From NCBI GenBank assembly GCA_021834785.1, contig JAKBRJ010000003.1, positions 11,990-75,989 on the forward strand: DNA of 64,000 nt, given 5' to 3'. Origin of the DNA: Microcaldota archaeon. GTDB lineage: Archaea > Micrarchaeota > Micrarchaeia > Micrarchaeales > Micrarchaeaceae. Shown here piece by piece: positions 47,649-56,622 of this stretch; positions within the stretch are counted from its first letter, which is position 1; each line of letters opens with the position of its first letter. The notes beneath the pieces are model-generated. The model did no database searches. It saw only the letters and a list, made by a program, of their open reading frames with translations, and had not been told where the DNA came from. A program made the translations under genes and the position numbers.

Positions 47649-50477
47649 ATGCAATCAGAACATAGCGCACAAGGATCAAATCAGGCTTCATCAAATTCGC
47701 GGCATCTGTCAAGCTTTAAACTCGCTTCAGGCAAAGAAATATTCTTCTATTCATTGAAAAGTTTGGAATCCGAGGGCGCAGGCAAGCTTTCGCAGCTTCC
47801 GTTCTCAATAAGGGTAGTAATAGAGTCTCTGCTTAGGAACCTCGATGGTACGGCTATAAAAGAAGAGGATATAATATCTCTTGCAAATTGGAATGCAAAG
47901 AACCCTGCAGACAAGGAAATACCATTCAAGGTATCAAGGGTCCTAATGCAGGATTTTACCGGAGTACCTGCGGTTGTAGACCTAGCTTCAATGCGCGACT
48001 TTATGGCGGATAAGAACATTGATGTAGAAAAAATCCAGCCAATAATGCCAGTAGACCTGGTAATAGACCATTCTGTCCAGGTAGATTACTTCAATGTGGT
48101 AAGTGCCATTTCTTTAAACCAGGAAAAGGAAATAGAGCGCAATAAAGAGAGATACGTTCTGCTGAAATGGGCAAGCAACGGCTTCAAAAATTTCAGGGCA
48201 ATACCTCCATCTGCAGGCATATGCCACCAGGTGAACCTCGAATACATAGCGACATGCGTGAGTCTCAAGGACATTGATGGAAGGCCTATCGCATATCCCG
48301 ATACATTGGTTGGCACCGATTCACATACAACTATGGTTAACGGCTTAGGGGTATTGGGCTTCGGCGTCGGAGGCATAGAAGCAGAAGCAGCGCTTCTGAA
48401 TCAGCCTGTATCTTTCATTACGCCAAAAGTATTGGGCGTGCGCCTTAAGGGACATATGAATGAAGGCGTAACCGCTACTGATTTTGCCCTTACATTAACC
48501 AGGATGCTCAGGGAGAAAAAGGTGGTAAATATGTTCGTTGAATTTTTCGGCGAAGGAATCAAGCACCTTTCTTTGCCCGACAGGGCCACCCTATCTAACA
48601 TGTGCCCAGAATATGGTGCAACGATAGCCATATTCCCCCCAGATGAAGAGACTCTCAATTACTTGAAAAGTACGGGGAGAAGCGCAGAGCAGATAGAATT
48701 AGTGCGCAGGTACTATGAAAACCAAGGGATGTTTGAAATAGATTACGCCAAAGTAATATATACGGATGTGCTCGAAGTGGATTTAGGGAGCATAGTGCCA
48801 AGCATATCTGGGCCTAGCCAGCCAAAAGAGCAGCTCCCTCTTGATGCCGTAAGGAATAACTTCATAAACATGTTCCTTTCAAAGGATTCCAGCGTCCAGC
48901 CTGACCATAAGATAAACGGCAAGGACTATACTAGATGGTCCAGCGAAAGCCAAGGCCCGGGCAATGGCGCAATAAAGGACGCACCCATGCACGAATCGCA
49001 AAAGAGCACCATCATCAAATATGGAGATTATGACGTGAAGCTTTCAGACGGCGACATAGTCATTGCAGCCATAACGAGCTGCACCAATACGAGCAATCCT
49101 TCCGTCATGATAGGTGCAGGGCTACTGGCAAAGAAAGCAATTGAAAAAGGCCTCAAAGTAGACACAAGGAAGGTTAAGACAAGCTTGGCGCCCGGATCGC
49201 GTGTTGTCACAGATTATCTCAAAAAAGCAGGCTTGATGGAACCTCTCGAAAAGCTTGGTTTCGACCTAGTCGGATACGGATGCACCACGTGCATAGGCAA
49301 CAGCGGGCCACTTATAGACAAGCAGAGCGACACCATAAACGGAAATGGCCTTGACGTCGCAGCAGTGCTTTCCGGAAATAGGAATTACGAAGCTAGAATT
49401 CATAGGGATGTAAGGGCAAACTACCTGATGTCTCCTCCGCTGGTGGTCGCATACGCTATAGCTGGCAATGTCCTAAAAGACCTTACAAAAGACCCTCTTG
49501 GCATGTCATCTGACGGGACTCCTGTCTATCTGAAGGACGTATGGCCATCAGACGCAGAGATAAAGAAAATGACCAACGAATATGTTTCGATATCACTGTT
49601 CCACGATGAATATGGAAGCAAGATGTATGACGTGAACGAATACTGGAATGCGATTGATTCTCCATCTGGCGCAATATTCAAGTGGGATGAAACCAGCACG
49701 TACATACGAAAGCCGCCTTTCTTCGATGGCTTGGAACTAAAGAACGTTCAAAGTCCAATAAAAGATATATCCGGGGCCAAAATCCTTGCAGTATTCGGCG
49801 ATTCTGTATCCACTGACCACATATCCCCTGCAGGTGCAATTGGGAAGGACAGCCCAGCTGGCAAGTATTTGATTGAAAAAGGGGTAGAGCAAAAAGATTT
49901 CAATACATATGGCGCCCGCAGGGGCAATCACGAAGTCATGATGCGCGGCACATTCGCGAACAACAGGATCAAAAATCTCATGTTAAATGGAAGAGAAGGT
50001 GGGTATACGATATACTATCCTGATGGGGATGAGATGCCTATATACGAGGCAGCAATAAAATACAAGAGGATGGGGATTCCACTTGTAGTATTTGGGGGCA
50101 TAGAATATGGATCAGGAAGTTCCAGGGACTGGGCCGCAAAGGGGCCCGCGCTTATAGGCGTAAAGGCCGTCATAGCAAAGAGCTTCGAAAGGATACACAG
50201 GAGCAATCTTATAGGGATGGGCATCCTGCCAATTCAATTCAACGGCAAAGACGACGCAAAATCTCTCGCCATAGATTATGGAAAGGAGATTACAATAAAA
50301 CTTCCGAGTTCTATGAAGCCGCGCGATACGCTGGAGATGCTGTACTATGATTCTAAAGACGGCGCCCAAAAATCGGTTTCGCTTAAGAGCAGGATAGACA
50401 CCGATATGGAAATGGAATATTTCAAGGCTGGCGGCATACTGAACTATGTCCTTAAAAATATAGCATATGGATCATAA
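47649..50477 (+). CDS. acnA: Aconitate hydratase (AcnA/IRP type)
   Basis: 942 residues. Iron-sulfur ligands: SCTNTSNP (first Cys) and GCTTCIGNSG (two Cys). Substrate and swivel domains: YPDTLVGTDSHTTMVNGLGV, IEYGSGSSRDWAAKGP. The length and motifs fit the AcnA/IRP1 family rather than archaeal-type aconitase X. Converts citrate to isocitrate. GGTGG lies 8 bases before the ATG. MQO follows after 17 bases in the same direction. Confidence 0.97.
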   Translation: MQSEHSAQGSNQASSNSRHLSSFKLASGKEIFFYSLKSLESEGAGKLSQLPFSIRVVIESLLRNLDGTAIKEEDIISLANWNAKNPADKEIPFKVSRVLMQDFTGVPAVVDLASMRDFMADKNIDVEKIQPIMPVDLVIDHSVQVDYFNVVSAISLNQEKEIERNKERYVLLKWASNGFKNFRAIPPSAGICHQVNLEYIATCVSLKDIDGRPIAYPDTLVGTDSHTTMVNGLGVLGFGVGGIEAEAALLNQPVSFITPKVLGVRLKGHMNEGVTATDFALTLTRMLREKKVVNMFVEFFGEGIKHLSLPDRATLSNMCPEYGATIAIFPPDEETLNYLKSTGRSAEQIELVRRYYENQGMFEIDYAKVIYTDVLEVDLGSIVPSISGPSQPKEQLPLDAVRNNFINMFLSKDSSVQPDHKINGKDYTRWSSESQGPGNGAIKDAPMHESQKSTIIKYGDYDVKLSDGDIVIAAITSCTNTSNPSVMIGAGLLAKKAIEKGLKVDTRKVKTSLAPGSRVVTDYLKKAGLMEPLEKLGFDLVGYGCTTCIGNSGPLIDKQSDTINGNGLDVAAVLSGNRNYEARIHRDVRANYLMSPPLVVAYAIAGNVLKDLTKDPLGMSSDGTPVYLKDVWPSDAEIKKMTNEYVSISLFHDEYGSKMYDVNEYWNAIDSPSGAIFKWDETSTYIRKPPFFDGLELKNVQSPIKDISGAKILAVFGDSVSTDHISPAGAIGKDSPAGKYLIEKGVEQKDFNTYGARRGNHEVMMRGTFANNRIKNLMLNGREGGYTIYYPDGDEMPIYEAAIKYKRMGIPLVVFGGIEYGSGSSRDWAAKGPALIGVKAVIAKSFERIHRSNLIGMGILPIQFNGKDDAKSLAIDYGKEITIKLPSSMKPRDTLEMLYYDSKDGAQKSVSLKSRIDTDMEMEYFKAGGILNYVLKNIAYGS

Positions 50478-50494
50478 TCGCCATGTGATTTGCA

Positions 50495-51826
50495 ATGGAT
50501 AAAAATTACGACATAATAATTGTAGGGGGAGGCATAACTGGTGCAGCACTATTATACACACTAAGCAACTATACTAATACCGACAAAATACTGTTGATAG
50601 AAAAATATGGTGCGCTGGCTAAGCTTAATTCAAACAGCATTAATAACAGCCAGACTTTACATTTTGGAGATATAGAAACCAACTACACATACGAAAAAGC
50701 AAAGGAGACCAAAGCTACAGCAGAAAAGGTTCTCAATTATGTGAATATGTTGCCAAAAAGCAAGCGCAAAGGTCTATTAGAAAGCTGCCAGAAGATGGTG
50801 CTTGGCGTAGGTGAAGAGGAAATAGAAGCGCTGGAAAAGATATATTCGTCTAAGATAAAGGAGTTATTTCCCGGGCTGAAAGCTATAGGCAAGAAAGAGA
50901 TCTCAACGATTGAGCCAAACATAACATATAAACGCAATCCAAAAGAAAAGATTTTTGCATTGCTGTCGGATAAAGGTTATATGGTCGACTATGGAAAGCT
51001 CACTCTTTCATATGTCGAGAATTCATTCGGAAAAGGCAAAGCCCATACGCACATATTATTTGATACCGCTGTGAAGAAGGTTAAAAAAAGCCCAGACGGA
51101 TACACCGTATTTACGGATAAGCACACATTCAACTCAAGATTCGTGATATTTGCTTCTGGCACATACAGCCTATTTTTTGCCAAATCAATGGGATACGACA
51201 AGAACCTATCTATACTTTCAGTGGGTGGCAATTTCTACACATCAAAACGCGTCCTCAATGGCAAGGTGTACAGGGTTCAAAAAGGCGGCATACCTTTCGC
51301 TGCCATACATGGCGATCCGGACATAACAAATCCTGCAATAACCCGGTTTGGGCCTACAGTCACATTGCCCATTCAACTGGAGCGCAGACATAACGGTACA
51401 TCATTGGATTACATAAGGACATTCGATTTTGATGCTCCTACGATAAGCAGCCTTTTCAAGATACTTTTAAACAAGGACATACGTAGGATAATAAGGAAAA
51501 ACATGCTTTATAGCGTGCCGGTCATAGGGCAGTACAAGTTTCTGAAGAATGAGGCATCCGTAATAGTGCCATCATTGAGGTATTCAAATCTTACGTTTGC
51601 CGGCAACATCGGCGGCATAAGGCCGCAAATAATAGACGAAAACAAAAGGGCATTATCTCTTGGTGCATCTAAGATCAAGGGAGATGGCATAATATTCAAT
51701 GTAACTCCATCTCCTGGCGCAACATCTGCACTTTCCAGCGCCTTGGAAGATGCGCTTTACGTATCAAAAAGCATAGGGCTCAAGTTCAACAAGGAAAAAT
51801 ATGAATCCGCCCTCGGCCACACATGA
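50495..51826 (+). CDS. mqo: Malate:quinone oxidoreductase-like FAD enzyme
   Basis: 443 residues. N-terminal Rossmann motif IIIVGGGITGAALLYTLS and the segment NNSQTLHFGDIETNYTYEKA, which matches the Mqo NN-x-x-T-x-H-x-x-x-x-E-x-NYT pattern; the C-terminal FNVTPSPGATSALSSALEDA resembles the family's GASTAA-like end. It would feed malate electrons to the quinone pool, bypassing NAD-malate dehydrogenase. Close to aconitase, 17 bases away. MQO versus a related FAD-dependent oxidoreductase cannot be fully settled by eye. Confidence 0.8.
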   Translation: MDKNYDIIIVGGGITGAALLYTLSNYTNTDKILLIEKYGALAKLNSNSINNSQTLHFGDIETNYTYEKAKETKATAEKVLNYVNMLPKSKRKGLLESCQKMVLGVGEEEIEALEKIYSSKIKELFPGLKAIGKKEISTIEPNITYKRNPKEKIFALLSDKGYMVDYGKLTLSYVENSFGKGKAHTHILFDTAVKKVKKSPDGYTVFTDKHTFNSRFVIFASGTYSLFFAKSMGYDKNLSILSVGGNFYTSKRVLNGKVYRVQKGGIPFAAIHGDPDITNPAITRFGPTVTLPIQLERRHNGTSLDYIRTFDFDAPTISSLFKILLNKDIRRIIRKNMLYSVPVIGQYKFLKNEASVIVPSLRYSNLTFAGNIGGIRPQIIDENKRALSLGASKIKGDGIIFNVTPSPGATSALSSALEDALYVSKSIGLKFNKEKYESALGHT

Positions 51827-51841
51827 CCCTAAATAAATATA

Positions 51842-52435
51842 TCATTTCCATGCCTTAAGCAGCTCTTCCACCGATATCACGCTCAGCATATTCTTCATGT
51901 TGGCCAATGATCTTTCATGGGCATCCTTGTCTGCCGATGAAACCGCATCTTGCACTACCACGGGGAAGAATCCACGGTTCAATGCGTCCCTTGCACTAGA
52001 TTCTACTCCAATTTCAGTAGCTATTCCAGTAAAAACGAGGCTTTCAATACCTGCATTCCTTACCATCATTTCAAAATTTGTGCCTACAAATATGCTTGCG
52101 GTATTTTTATTAAGGACTACATCATTTTTTTCCGGCACTATGGTCAATTCGAATGCATCTGCAGGAATTTTAGACATGTCCCATCTGTGTGCACTGCTCA
52201 GCCTAACGCGTGACTCATACCTGCTAGGCAAAGGCGTTATCTTAGTAAAAAATACTGGCACATCCGAATTCCTTGCAGCAGATATCGTTGCATTCAGCTT
52301 ATCTTTAAACTCATCCCTGTTGAATATCCGGTCTACGAGCATGTTTTGTACATCCCAGACTACGAGCGCCGAATGCCTTTTATCTAATATATCTTCGATG
52401 CTGTCATAAATTTTTTTATTATCCCTGGCTTCCAT
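51842..52435 (-). CDS. Isochorismatase-fold hydrolase lacking the nucleophile Cys
   Basis: 197 residues. Asp in ALVVWDVQNML and Lys in VVLNKNTASIFVG are two of the three residues of the cysteine hydrolase triad. At the usual Cys position the sequence is TGIATEIGVESSARDA, giving Gly where amidases have Cys; this Gly pattern resembles isochorismatase (EntB/PhzD-like) and some others. The substrate is unknown. ATG at 52435 has GGTGG upstream; a longer start at 52516 overlaps the divergent gene. Confidence 0.78.
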   Translation of the reverse strand: MEARDNKKIYDSIEDILDKRHSALVVWDVQNMLVDRIFNRDEFKDKLNATISAARNSDVPVFFTKITPLPSRYESRVRLSSAHRWDMSKIPADAFELTIVPEKNDVVLNKNTASIFVGTNFEMMVRNAGIESLVFTGIATEIGVESSARDALNRGFFPVVVQDAVSSADKDAHERSLANMKNMLSVISVEELLKAWK

Positions 52436-52489
52436 AATACCACCTATTATTAATTTATAATTTGCAAATTTAATATTTGCGGTAAGCGT

Positions 52490-53548
52490 ATGGATTATAA
52501 GCTGGAATGCCTTCAATGCGGCGCTGAATATGACAGTGCATACGCCAGTCAGGTATGTGCCAGATGCAACGGTATCCTGGAAGTGGTATATGCCGGCAGG
52601 ATTGCAATGCCTAATGGCAGATCATTCTGGGACTTCGAAAGTGCCCTGCCCAAAGGCACATATAAGCATTATGCAGTAGGCGGTACCGATATGGTGGCGT
52701 CTGAAGACTCGGGGCTTTTTTTAAAGCTTGAACTAAGAAGCCAAACCGGGTCATTCAAGGATTTAGGCTCGGTAATAGAAGTGGCAAAGGCATACGAATA
52801 CGGATATAAGGATGTGGTATGTGCATCAACGGGCAATATGGCATATTCAATAGCCTATTATTCTAAATTATACGGCATCCGCGCCCATATATTCATAAGC
52901 AGCAATGCAAACAAAGACAAGATATACGACATAAAATCGACTAACGATGCCGTTATAAAGATGGTAGATGGGGACTTCAATAAGGCACTTGATACGGCGG
53001 CGCTATATTCAAGAAAAAAAGGATTCTTCCTGTCTGGCGATTATTGCTATAGAAAAGAGGGGCAGAAGCTTATGGCATACGAGATAATGCAAAATCTGCC
53101 CGAGGTTGCCAACATTATAATACCTGTCGGGAATGCAACGCTTTTTTCAGGGATATACAAGGGCCTGAAGGAAATGAAAGCATCCGGGCGCATAAAAAAA
53201 TTACCGCGGCTCATAGCTGTAGAAGCAAAAGGGTGTTCACCAGTGGTGGATGCATTTAATTCTAAAAGCGGAATTAAATACCGCATTCCTAAAACAAAGG
53301 CGGATGCAATAGCTGTAGGGTTTCCAACCTTTGGAGTGCAGGCCCTAGAAGGGCTGAATAAGACAATGGGCATGGCAGTGGCAGTTACGGATAACGAAAT
53401 GGAAAGGTCTAAAGAAAAGCTTTACAAGGAAAAGGGCATAATTGCGGAATTGGGCGGCGTTGCGTCATTTGCTGCATACGAAAAGATAAAGGACAAAATC
53501 GGAATTAATGGGGTTACAGTTGCCATAATAAGCGGCGGTAATATATGA
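52490..53548 (+). CDS. thrC: Threonine synthase (PLP fold type II)
   Basis: 352 residues. An N-terminal zinc-ribbon-like CLQCGAEY...CARCNG (archaeal threonine synthases have one), then LELRSQTGSFKDLGSVIEVA with the PLP Lys, CASTGNMAYSIAYY as the Asn/Ser loop and IIPVGNATLFSGIYKG for phosphate binding. Converts O-phosphohomoserine to threonine. The homology to cysteate synthase and related lyases means the exact substrate is inferred. It overlaps the following hypothetical gene by 4 bases. Confidence 0.85.
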   Translation: MDYKLECLQCGAEYDSAYASQVCARCNGILEVVYAGRIAMPNGRSFWDFESALPKGTYKHYAVGGTDMVASEDSGLFLKLELRSQTGSFKDLGSVIEVAKAYEYGYKDVVCASTGNMAYSIAYYSKLYGIRAHIFISSNANKDKIYDIKSTNDAVIKMVDGDFNKALDTAALYSRKKGFFLSGDYCYRKEGQKLMAYEIMQNLPEVANIIIPVGNATLFSGIYKGLKEMKASGRIKKLPRLIAVEAKGCSPVVDAFNSKSGIKYRIPKTKADAIAVGFPTFGVQALEGLNKTMGMAVAVTDNEMERSKEKLYKEKGIIAELGGVASFAAYEKIKDKIGINGVTVAIISGGNI

Positions 53549-54159
53549 AGCAGAATACAAATAATGGAAAGGAGAATATGGCGGCATGGATCATATGCCA
53601 GGATCTGGTGCTCAAAATAAAGGAAGAACTTAAAAATCTGGCCATAACTGCCTTGGATAATGAAATAAAGGAGGGCAGGATGAAAGTAAACGGCCAGGTG
53701 CTAACGCTGGACCCTGAAAACAAGGAAGAGGAACGCAGCATGTTCCTTATATCTAATCTAATCGAGCAACATGAAGAAATGATTAGAGGATATTCAGACT
53801 ACATAAGCAAAAATGAAGCAAGGAATGATTTGAAACCCCCGGACATTCTCAATATAGAATCAATCAAAAAGCTAATGTTCGCAATTAAGAAAATAGTCAT
53901 GCTGATGGGATACAGCAACCTTCTTGGGATGGTCTATAACGATATTGGAATGAAGGTAAGGCAAGAAACACCATCAAAAATCCTAGTTGAATTGTCAAAC
54001 GATTATCCAGACCTGCCAGAATTGCTGAATTTCGTGCTGTCATACAAACCGATTGCCAAGGCGGGATTGCTATCGCAATCAGATGAAAGCATAATAAGGG
54101 ATGCATTGGCTCAAGTTCCTAAAGAAAACCGCTACGATAATGCATCCATGAAAACATAG
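53545..54159 (+). CDS. Hypothetical helical protein
   Basis: 204 residues, mostly helical and charged, not recognised. There are no membrane segments and no obvious zinc or nucleotide motif. Two stretches look like amphipathic helices (KIKEELKNLAITALDNEIKE and SIKKLMFAIKKIVMLMGYSN). The start overlaps the threonine synthase stop by 4 bases (translational coupling), so the two products may act together. It converges on carbamate kinase with 12 bases between. Confidence 0.55.
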   Translation: MKQNTNNGKENMAAWIICQDLVLKIKEELKNLAITALDNEIKEGRMKVNGQVLTLDPENKEEERSMFLISNLIEQHEEMIRGYSDYISKNEARNDLKPPDILNIESIKKLMFAIKKIVMLMGYSNLLGMVYNDIGMKVRQETPSKILVELSNDYPDLPELLNFVLSYKPIAKAGLLSQSDESIIRDALAQVPKENRYDNASMKT

Positions 54160-54171
54160 TTTATGGGTGGA

Positions 54172-55101
54172 CTATCGTTCGAAAACAGTACCAAAAACGC
54201 CATCCTCTGAGGATCTTAGTTCCTTAATATTGCCTATGCATGCCTTCTTGCCACCTTTGCGTATAAACCTAACGCAGGCTTCAACCTTTGGCCTGATTGT
54301 GCCCTCCTCCATAACCTTTATGTCTGGCATCGAGAAACTCAAATCCACATTTTTAATCGGGGACATGTTCTTTGGAAAATCTGCGTATACATATCTTGGC
54401 TCTGTCAATATCGATAAGAAATCAACATCCAAAGCGTTTGCTATTACCTGCGATGTGTAGTCCTTATCTATTACTGCATCTATGCCTACGTATCCAGATC
54501 GTGATTTTAACACAGGTATGCCCCCTCCACCTCCTGCTATTACTACCGAATCAGATGAAGCAAGTTTCTTTATTGCGTCTATTTCAAGTATCCTTATGGG
54601 TCTTGGTGATGCGACCGCCCTTCTATATCCTCCGCGCTCGCGCACATAATCGAACTTACCTAACGCCATCTCATTTTTAAGCTCGCTTTTGTTATAAAAC
54701 GGCCCTATTGGCTTAGTAGCATGCCCAAATGCTGGATCTTTTTTGTCGACCTGCGCGTGGGTAACTACAACATAAACCTTCATATTGACGTGCATCCTTG
54801 AAAATTCATGCATCAGGCATCGTTGCAACATGGCGCCCACAGTTGCCTGCGTTTCTGCAGTAAGCATGTGCAAAGGGAGCGGAGGCACGGCTTTGCGTGA
54901 ATATTCATTCCTCAGAAACTCGTCGCCCACCTGCGGGCCATTGCCATGTGTCAACACAATGCCGCTGTAATCCATTCTTTTTATGCCAACTGCTATGGAT
55001 TTGGCAGATTCCATTATCCGTTTGAATTGATTTGCATATGTAGGTTTCATTCCGCGTTCAAGTATTGCATTTCCGCCTAATGCTATAACGATGGACACCA
55101 T
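54172..55101 (-). CDS. arcC: Carbamate kinase
   Basis: About 309 residues. VSIVIALGGNAI opens the amino acid kinase fold, GIVLTHGNGPQVG binds the nucleotide/carbamate, and VIAGGGGGIPV with GIDAVIDKDYTSQVIA complete the family signature. It interconverts carbamoyl phosphate + ADP with ATP + carbamate, providing ATP or building carbamoyl phosphate. No arginine deiminase partners lie nearby. ATG 55101 and an ATG at 55116 are both possible. Confidence 0.93.
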   Translation of the reverse strand: MVSIVIALGGNAILERGMKPTYANQFKRIMESAKSIAVGIKRMDYSGIVLTHGNGPQVGDEFLRNEYSRKAVPPLPLHMLTAETQATVGAMLQRCLMHEFSRMHVNMKVYVVVTHAQVDKKDPAFGHATKPIGPFYNKSELKNEMALGKFDYVRERGGYRRAVASPRPIRILEIDAIKKLASSDSVVIAGGGGGIPVLKSRSGYVGIDAVIDKDYTSQVIANALDVDFLSILTEPRYVYADFPKNMSPIKNVDLSFSMPDIKVMEEGTIRPKVEACVRFIRKGGKKACIGNIKELRSSEDGVFGTVFER

Positions 55102-55159
55102 ATCATTAATGTGCATGGTAAACTTTTATAACCTTTCAACAGAATATAAACTGTTTAAC

Positions 55160-55753
55160 ATGATAAAAATTATAATCTTCGATTTGGGCGACGTAGTGGT
55201 ATATTATAAGGAAGCTCAGTATTTTTCATTCCTGGCAAAGAAAACAGGTCTACCTGCAAACAAAATAAAATACGTATTCGATCCATTAATAGAAAAAATG
55301 GAAGAAGGCAGCCTAAACGCTAAACATATGGAGAAACTGGTATCGCAAAAACTTGGCATAAATCCATCCGTATTGGAATGGACTGCTACATTCGAAAGAC
55401 TTGCAAAGCCAAACAAAGAACTGATTAAAATGATCGGCAAGTTAAGGAAAAAATACAAGGTTGCGCTTCTGAGCAATATATCAAAGGATAGATACATTTC
55501 AGCATCCAGGAAATTCGCACTTAAGGGTTTATTTCACAAAAGGTTCGCATCATGCTACATGCATATGCGGAAACCAGATGCAAGGATATACAAGCGCGTT
55601 GTAAAATCAATGGGCGTTAAGCCCGGGGAGTCAATATTCATCGATAATCTTATCGAAAATGTCGAAGGGGCTAAGAAGATAGGCATTCGCGGGGTGCATT
55701 TTACCGGCAACAAAAAGCTCAATGCAGATCTGAGGAGATTGGGAGTATTATGA
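55160..55753 (+). CDS. HAD superfamily hydrolase (YihX-like)
   Basis: 197 residues. Motif I is IFDLGDVVVYY, where the nucleophile Asp is followed by Gly-Asp as in the YihX/HAD-IA variant group (DxG instead of DxD), motif II LLSNI, motif III Lys in MRKPDARIY and motif IV FIDNLIENVEGAKKIGI. A sugar phosphate is a plausible substrate. The stop overlaps the proline dehydrogenase start by 4 bases, so they are co-translated. Confidence 0.85.
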   Translation: MIKIIIFDLGDVVVYYKEAQYFSFLAKKTGLPANKIKYVFDPLIEKMEEGSLNAKHMEKLVSQKLGINPSVLEWTATFERLAKPNKELIKMIGKLRKKYKVALLSNISKDRYISASRKFALKGLFHKRFASCYMHMRKPDARIYKRVVKSMGVKPGESIFIDNLIENVEGAKKIGIRGVHFTGNKKLNADLRRLGVL

Positions 55754-56613
55754 TGAAGGGCATACAAAATTTCATTGAGAAAGCATTCGCTGGGCGATGG
55801 ATATCAGGCCCAACTATCCAGGATGCTATCGCTGACAGCAAAAAGTTTAATTCAAAAGGCATAAAAACGATAATAAATTATCTGGGCGAGTCATTCACCA
55901 ATGAGTATGAGATAACTGAAACAGTTGATACATACATGCGCCTCATCCGTTATATAACTGAAAACGGAATAAATGCAGACATATCAATAAAGCCTACCCA
56001 GTTGGGCCTTTTGAAGGATGCTGATACATTGAAATCTAACTATTCTAAGCTTGTTGCAGAAGCCAGAAAGTCAAAAATATTTGTATGGCTTGACATGGAG
56101 GAGGCAGATTACGTCGACGCTACAATGCAATTATACCTGTCCGAATTGGATGGCGCAGGGGTGGGCATATGCATCCAGTCTTATCTTAAAAGAAGCGAAG
56201 AAGACATCAGAAAGATTCTCCCGAAAGGCTCAGTAATAAGGCTTGTGAAAGGTGCATATTCATCCACTAAAAATAAAAGCTTTAATACTCGTGAAGCAGT
56301 AACGGCAAATTACTCTAAGCTTATGGGCATGCTTTTTGCCCAGGGTACAGAGTTCACTTTGGGCACACACGACATAAACATGATAAAAGAAGCTCAAGCC
56401 CTAAACAACGAATACAAAAGGAATGTCACATACGCAATGCTTAAAGGCATAAACAATAAATATTTGCAGTATATGTCAAAATCGGGAAATAAGGTTGCAG
56501 TATACCTTCCATTCGGAAAAAGATGGATTGCCTATTCATATAGAAGGCTTAAAGAAGCAGGGCATATAAAATTAATACTGAAATCTTTGATGAAAAGCCA
56601 AAAACTTGAATAA
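55750..56613 (+). CDS. putA: Proline dehydrogenase
   Basis: 287 residues of the stand-alone PRODH type. The TIM barrel is recognised from INADISIKPTQLGL, VWLDMEEADYVDAT, VIRLVKGAYSSTKNKS and LGTHDINMI, ending with the substrate-binding arginine pair in YSYRRLKEAGHI. It oxidises proline to pyrroline-5-carboxylate with FAD and passes electrons to quinone. P5C dehydrogenase is not in this window. Followed after 9 bases by prolyl-tRNA synthetase. Confidence 0.93.
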   Translation: MMKGIQNFIEKAFAGRWISGPTIQDAIADSKKFNSKGIKTIINYLGESFTNEYEITETVDTYMRLIRYITENGINADISIKPTQLGLLKDADTLKSNYSKLVAEARKSKIFVWLDMEEADYVDATMQLYLSELDGAGVGICIQSYLKRSEEDIRKILPKGSVIRLVKGAYSSTKNKSFNTREAVTANYSKLMGMLFAQGTEFTLGTHDINMIKEAQALNNEYKRNVTYAMLKGINNKYLQYMSKSGNKVAVYLPFGKRWIAYSYRRLKEAGHIKLILKSLMKSQKLE

Positions 56614-56622
56614 GGTGTTGCA

